Positions 62,201 through 64,000 of a stretch of 64,000 bases of DNA are shown here, piece after piece. A program made the translations under genes and the position numbers. The notes below the pieces were generated by a model that had not been told where the DNA came from, made no database searches, and saw only the letters and a list, made by a program, of their open reading frames with translations. Every line of letters begins with the position of its first letter. Within the stretch, counting starts at the first letter, position 1. The DNA is from Naumannella cuiyingiana (GTDB taxonomy: Bacteria; Actinomycetota; Actinomycetes; Propionibacteriales; Propionibacteriaceae): assembly GCF_013408305.1 (NCBI RefSeq), contig NZ_JACBZS010000001.1, forward strand, positions 1,426,001-1,490,000, given 5' to 3'.

Positions 62201-64000
62201 CGGTGTCGCCGAGCAACGAGTCGTCCACGGCCAGGTCGGTCACGGACGTCGTGCCGGTGTTGGTGATCGTGAACGTGTAGTCGATCTTGTCGCCCGCGTC
62301 GAGCCGATTGCTGTTGTTGGCATCGACCGGAGTGCCGGCCTGCTTGTCCAGAACGATCGTGGCCTCGCGCGGCACCGTCGTGGTCTCGGTGTCGGTGGCC
62401 TTCACGGCGACACCGAGCGGCGGCGTACCCGAGGCGGTGGCGGTGTTCTCCACCTCACCGGAGTCCACATCCGCCTGGCTCAGCATGTAGCTCGCGGTGC
62501 AGGTGACCTCCTGACCCGGGTCGAGGGTCGTGTTCGGGCAGGTCACAGCGCCGACCTTCGGGTCGTTCACGCCGACCTCGGTCAGCGTGACCGAGCCGGT
62601 GTTGCGGACCACGAAGGTGTAGTCGATCCGCTCGCCGGACTCGATCCGCCCGTCGCCGTCGACATCGACCGGGTCACTGCTGCGCTTGTCCAGGGAGAGC
62701 TGGGGCTTGGCGTCGATCGGCGTGGTCACCGAGTCGGTGGCGCTGGCGGGCTGATCGTTCGGCCCGACCGCGGACGCCGTGGCCGTGTTGCGCACCTGAC
62801 CCGCGTTCGCCTCGGCGAGTGTGAGCGTGTGGCTGCCCGTGCAGGTGACCGACTTGCCCGGATCGAGCGGCCCGGTCGGGCAGGTCACGTTCGGCACCAG
62901 CGGGTCGCTGATCGAGATCTGGTCCACCGTGCTCGGGCCCGTGTTGGTGACCTCGAAGGTGTAGTCGATCCGGTCTCCCGCGTCGGGACCGTTGTCGTCC
63001 AGGTCGACGACGCCGCCGCCGCTCTTGACCAGCCCGATCTCGGGCTTGTTCGCCAGCCGCGCCTGCGCGTCGTCGGATCGCTCCAGCGTCGTGCCGTCCG
63101 GCGCCTGGATGCTCAGGGTCGCGGTGTTGTCGACGACGCCGGCGTCCACGTCGGCCTGCTTGAGCGTGTACTGGCCCTGGCAGGTCGCGCTGGTGCCTGG
63201 CGCGACGTTGTTGAACGTGCAGTCGGGCACGGTGCCGCCGAGCAGCGGGTCGTCGATCGTCCCGGAGTTGAGCGTGACGTTGCCCGTGTTGCGGACGCTG
63301 AAGGTGTAGTTGACCACGTCGCCCGCCGCGATCCGGCCGTCACCATTGGCGTCGGTGAAGGAGGCCACCTGCTTGCTGAACGTCGCGTTCGGTGCCCCGG
63401 GCATCGGCTGGATGTGATCCCCGGTGGCGCTGATCGGCGTACCGTCCGGGGTCTGCCCGATGCCGGTCGCCACATTGCGCAGCGAGCCCGCGTCGATGTC
63501 CGTCTGGCTGATCCGGTACTCGCCGGTGCAGGTCATCGTCGCGCTCGGGATCAGGTTGGGCCGAGGACAGCTCGTGCCGGCCGGGAGCAGGGAGTCCTCC
63601 ACCCGGATGAAGTCGATCGTCACATTGCCGGTGTTCGTGATCGCGAACGTGTAGCGCAGCAGGTCGCCCTCGCTGAGCCGTCCGTCGGAGTCGGCGTCGA
63701 CGACCTCGCCGACGTCCTTTGTCAGCGTCATCCCGGGCTCCGCGGGCAGCGCGACCCTGGCGGTGGCGTCATCGCTGACCGGATTGCCCGTCGGGGGTGT
63801 GCCCGACACGGACGCGTTGTTGGTCACCGAGCCGGCGTCGAGATCGCGCTGGGTGATCGTGTAGCGGGCCGTGCAGGTCATCTCCTCGTCCGGCGCGAGC
63901 GATGTCGTGGGGCAGGCCACCAGCGCGCCGAGGCGCGGGTCAGCGATCACGACGTCGGTCAGCGTGACGTTGCCGGTGTTGTGGACGACGAAGTCGTAGA
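53277..64000 (-). CDS. Giant cell-wall-anchored repeat protein (DUF11/DUF7507-like), 5' end outside window
   Basis: The open frame spans 10.7 kb and continues past the right edge; at least 3,570 residues are visible. It has 30 complete and one partial repeats of about 115 residues. Each begins with a (V/L)xKxA strand, then a Ca-loop-like DANGNGRVDAGD motif, YTFTVTNTGNVTLT, and then usually a Cys pair (TCP...TCT) and YTLTQADVDAG. The C-terminus has a Pro-rich spacer, the sorting signal LARTG (about 53377-53394), a hydrophobic helix and RLRRRDED. LAXTG is the class E sortase signal of actinobacteria. It is a probable stalk-like adhesin or surface-layer protein. Confidence 0.92.
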   Translation of the reverse strand, partial: YDFVVHNTGNVTLTDVVIADPRLGALVACPTTSLAPDEEMTCTARYTITQRDLDAGSVTNNASVSGTPPTGNPVSDDATARVALPAEPGMTLTKDVGEVVDADSDGRLSEGDLLRYTFAITNTGNVTIDFIRVEDSLLPAGTSCPRPNLIPSATMTCTGEYRISQTDIDAGSLRNVATGIGQTPDGTPISATGDHIQPMPGAPNATFSKQVASFTDANGDGRIAAGDVVNYTFSVRNTGNVTLNSGTIDDPLLGGTVPDCTFNNVAPGTSATCQGQYTLKQADVDAGVVDNTATLSIQAPDGTTLERSDDAQARLANKPEIGLVKSGGGVVDLDDNGPDAGDRIDYTFEVTNTGPSTVDQISISDPLVPNVTCPTGPLDPGKSVTCTGSHTLTLAEANAGQVRNTATASAVGPNDQPASATDSVTTPIDAKPQLSLDKRSSDPVDVDGDGRIESGERIDYTFVVRNTGSVTLTEVGVNDPKVGAVTCPNTTLDPGQEVTCTASYMLSQADVDSGEVENTATASGTPPLGVAVKATDTETTTVPREATIVLDKQAGTPVDANNSNRLDAGDKIDYTFTITNTGTTSVTDLAVDDSLLGDTGVTCPTTRLGPGESTTCSGSYELTQADINNRRVANDATATGRGADGEPVSDDDSALSTFDPARSLSLDKSAGDIVDANGNGRTDAGDTVDYTFLVTNTGASTLTGVEVSDPKVGTVTCPTDTLLPRQSTTCTATYTLSQDDLDAASVLNVATASGLAGTDPVTAEDRNVLDYDAPSGITITKASGGVVDVNGNDRDDDGDRIDYTFTVRNTGVTRLSDVRVTDPLVSVICPKTTLDPGETMTCTGSLRVGVEDVDRGEVRNTADVTAQPPGGAPVEDQSNTVVTPITPEPAISVTKASGGVVDANGNQRVDAGDTIDYAFRVVNTGSVTLTDVTLSDPLLPDLDCPIGTLAPGAARDCTATYTLTLADVNRGRVDNTASVTGTPPTGDPVDDSASATTPVNGSPDFTFTKTAGDIVDANNDRRVDAGDTITYTFTVTNTGAVTLTDLAIDDSRVGTVTCPSGALDPGDERVCTATYTLTQADIDAGEVINDATASATPPQGDPLTRPGRSRTEIDGAPGLAVEKTAGAPNDANGNGRIDAGETIAYSFTVTNTGTVTLRNVTLSDPKVGVLTNCDPRDLAPGASFDCTATYLIDQDDLNTGEVVNSATATGQPPEGEPVSGADSTTTPLDPAAAIELEKQGSSIIDANESGRQDAGDRIDYTFTLTNTGNVTLTRLAVSDPRIGDVTCPDISLPPGESANCTASYTVTQADANAGTVPNQATASGQPPAGDPVSDDDATSVDFAQGPALSFEKSAGEVIDVDGNGPDAGDAIDYTFRVTNTGNVTLTGVTVSDPLLPALDCPARDLEPGEAFTCTGRYTLTQPDVDAAQVANLATVTGRPPTGPDVTEEGRTTTDIAPAPGIGLNKLSDLPVDANDSGRLDEGDTIAYRFEITNTGNVTLTDLTVTDPLVGAVTCPTEPLGPGLTTACTAIYTITQADLDAGTVDNSATASGTPPRGGAVQADDTDSEPLNPEARIAVEKDADPIEDTNGSGRLDQGDTVPFTFLVTNTGAVTLTDITIADPLIAQVDCPADPIAPGKSVTCTGRYVLTQADVNAGQVVNTAVATGTPPRGETVNDGAEKTVPLERRPEVSLTKSAGPIEDTNGSGRIDADDQISYTFAVVNTGNVTLTELRVDDPLAQVVCPETSLEPGASMTCTATYTLRQGDVDAEVVRNDAQVTGTAPGGATVTDDSGVTTPVPAEPSLDLVKAASEPVDANANGRVDVGEVINYTLTVTNNGQQTVADVAITDPLITLDPACTPRTLAPGGSYSCTGAYELSQADIDAGELINTARTNGTDPTGAAVSDEAGTRTPLTAQPAIAVDKQAGTPIDDNGNGRLDQGDRIDYTFLVTNTGNVTLTDIAVNDPLIADVTCPITQLAPGAQTTCAASYTLTQADIDAGTVENTATATGTDPSGGEAEGSDDTSVPFDPERGLSVDKTAGEVVDANGNGRVDAGDTIDYAFKVTNTGVINLTDVTLTDSLLSGLACPPADLGPGQSFECSGTYTLTQADLDAAQVVNVADAVGTAPDGTPVSGSDRNVAPVSQDPAITLDKQAGPLVDIDGSGTATAGDQITYTFDVVNTGTVTLREVVVTDPKVGLDCRTDDLAPGEPLTCTATYTLSQDDVDAGSVENTASVAGLPPVGPTVGAEDSTSVPLDPAQGLTVDKRASAINDVNGNGVADAGDTIDYTFTVTNTGNVTLTGVELADPLVAIPNCPVVDMAPKQSFDCAATYTLTQADVDAGVVRNTATATGTDPTGGTVSGDDSTETDVPEARGVSIEKAGSSPYDANGNGRIDAGDAVDYRFTVTNTGNVTLSDLAVSDPLIETITCERTELAPGATTTCEGSYSLTQDDVDRERVDNTATVTGTTPGGATATDEDSTRVPVDTSRSLSVVKTGDAPADANGSGRVDAGDTIAYSFTVTNTGTVRLTGVTLTDPLVPGMDCPARDLRPGESFDCTATYTLTPADADAGQVVNTATATGTDPAGTPVSGTGFEDVDFTAPGALTVDKQGGPVVDANGSGATDAGDTIEYTFVAQNTGAVTLTDVRVSDPRLPNLECVAASLPAGGELRCAGTYTLTQDDVDAGDLQNTATATGTTPGGDEVGGTDTVVTPLAPGGGLTVRKVAEPIADTNASGVPDAGDQITYRFTVTNAGNVTLTGVTLSDPLVAIADCPARTLAPGASFDCSATYTLTQADVDAGSVVNTATAIGTRPSGEQVDGTDTATSPVERRPGVRLDKVASTPIDANENGRVDAGDRIDYLLEVTNVGNVSLTDVRVSDPMLTDLSCPGTDLGAGRTMTCVGSHTLTQADIDRGQVRNDANVTGTPPGVDPISSGDHATVIIDPDRSISVVKTAADPVDANGSGRTDAGDTVQYSFTVTNTGTARLTAVTLTDPLVPGMDCAPRDLAPGASYDCTATYTLTQADIDAGEVVNTASASGTDPDGATIVGDDFAVIEPGGAGSLAVDKRADPVIDVNGNDRIDAGDQIAYTIVVTNDGSVTLNEIAVSDPLLPALACPPAGPLAPGDSLECTGVHTLTQADLDAGGVENTATATGRTPNGAEVGGDDTVSTPLPGGPAVALDKQAGAVTDANGNGRVDAGDQIAYVFQISNTGSTTLSSVVVDDPRIGAIGCPSGALAPGETRACGPVSYTLTQADVDAGEVINTATVTGQPVGGGEVTATDSVTTPVRGVGGVALEKRAAGIVDSNGSGRTDAGDSVNYEFTVTNTGAVSLDQVAIQDPLIDAVACGTTSLAPGASTTCTGSYRLTQDDVDAGSVENAATVSGRTPSGEAVDAGDSTSTPVDGKAGLSIDKIAELTDTDGDGLGDVGEKIHYRFVVTNTGSTRVSDVRVSDPRLTDIGIRVDCPAGLSLEPGRSGECGADYVITDGDIRAGEVVNVATATGVAPGGTPVVSGDGSARVAIDPGPAEEPTPPWYPEPLPKPGELARTGAMLGTSALLGGLLLPLAGGLILLVQRLRRRDED
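53700..64000. repeat. Long tandem coding repeats of about 345 bp
   Basis: The repeats of the giant surface-protein gene are visible at DNA level as a period of about 345 bases with recurring blocks such as GTCGGCCTGGGTCAGCGTGTA. Units are diverged, not identical, so they are old duplications kept by selection on the protein rather than a recent expansion. Misassembly is possible in such a region. Confidence 0.85.

Noticed and set aside
53277-64000. Many small plus-strand frames opposite the giant surface-protein gene
   Set aside because: They repeat with the 345-base period of the gene on the other strand and are shadows of its repeats.

Overview
The window is very GC-rich, has tightly packed genes with many 1- and 4-base stop/start overlaps, and carries actinobacterial hallmark families: bifunctional Dcd, a cytoplasmic 4Fe-4S APS reductase beside ferredoxin-type sulfite reductase, DUF222/HNH, DUF1707, Nei2, FHA-PP2C and a LAXTG-type sorting signal. 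I infer a high-GC actinobacterium, plausibly Propionibacteriales. The genus cannot be fixed from this sequence.

Layout. 1-3.7 kb: an Asp-box lipoprotein cut by the window edge, an unknown protein and an UbiB/AarF kinase. 3.8-7.1 kb: a four-gene osmoprotectant ABC importer. 7.3-9.6 kb: a membrane-bound Fe-S oxidoreductase, followed by a long palindrome and a seven-copy 52-bp tandem array between convergent genes. 10.1-12.3 kb: a PadR/MFS efflux pair with a palindromic operator. 12.5-30.4 kb: mainly housekeeping and metabolic genes (dcd, FHA and PP2C, an rRNA-type methyltransferase, serB, metB-like, mutarotase, lysoplasmalogenase, APC permease, aldehyde dehydrogenase with DUF779, a condensation-type acyltransferase, two CNNM/CorC proteins, lipoproteins). 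30.4-37.5 kb: a complete sulfate-assimilation operon (sir, small zinc ribbon, cysH, cysD, cysN, cysG, chelatase). A 28-residue leader peptide of the sulfur-gene type and two hairpins precede it, suggesting translation-linked attenuation.

38.5-42.7 kb: a compact six-gene operon beginning with a three-repeat Asp/Gly/Ala-rich peptide, followed by a JmjC oxygenase, a sucrase/ferredoxin-like protein, an ankyrin-repeat protein, Nei2 and DUF1707. The pairing of a JmjC hydroxylase with a repetitive peptide and an ankyrin protein is the most intriguing candidate system. 42.9-48.3 kb: NYN nuclease, DUF222-HNH, an AspBHI/MspJI-like modification-dependent endonuclease, a secreted M15 peptidase and a sialidase. 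48.3-52.2 kb: an accessory patch of lower GC with decayed genes and a minus-strand HEPN / ApeA-like HEPN / FRG operon at the 3' side of a tRNA-Gly gene, looking like a small defence island. 52.2-64 kb: a methyltransferase-family membrane protein, an orphan MazF-like protein, and the last 10.7 kb of a giant surface protein with 30 complete repeats of about 115 residues, each with a calcium-loop-like motif and most with a cysteine pair, ending in an LARTG sorting signal. Its start lies beyond the right edge.

A compositional signature also stands out. The octamer GGCGTACC/GGTACGCC recurs throughout the core genes, far above base-composition expectation, but I did not see it in the defence island or the AspBHI-like gene.
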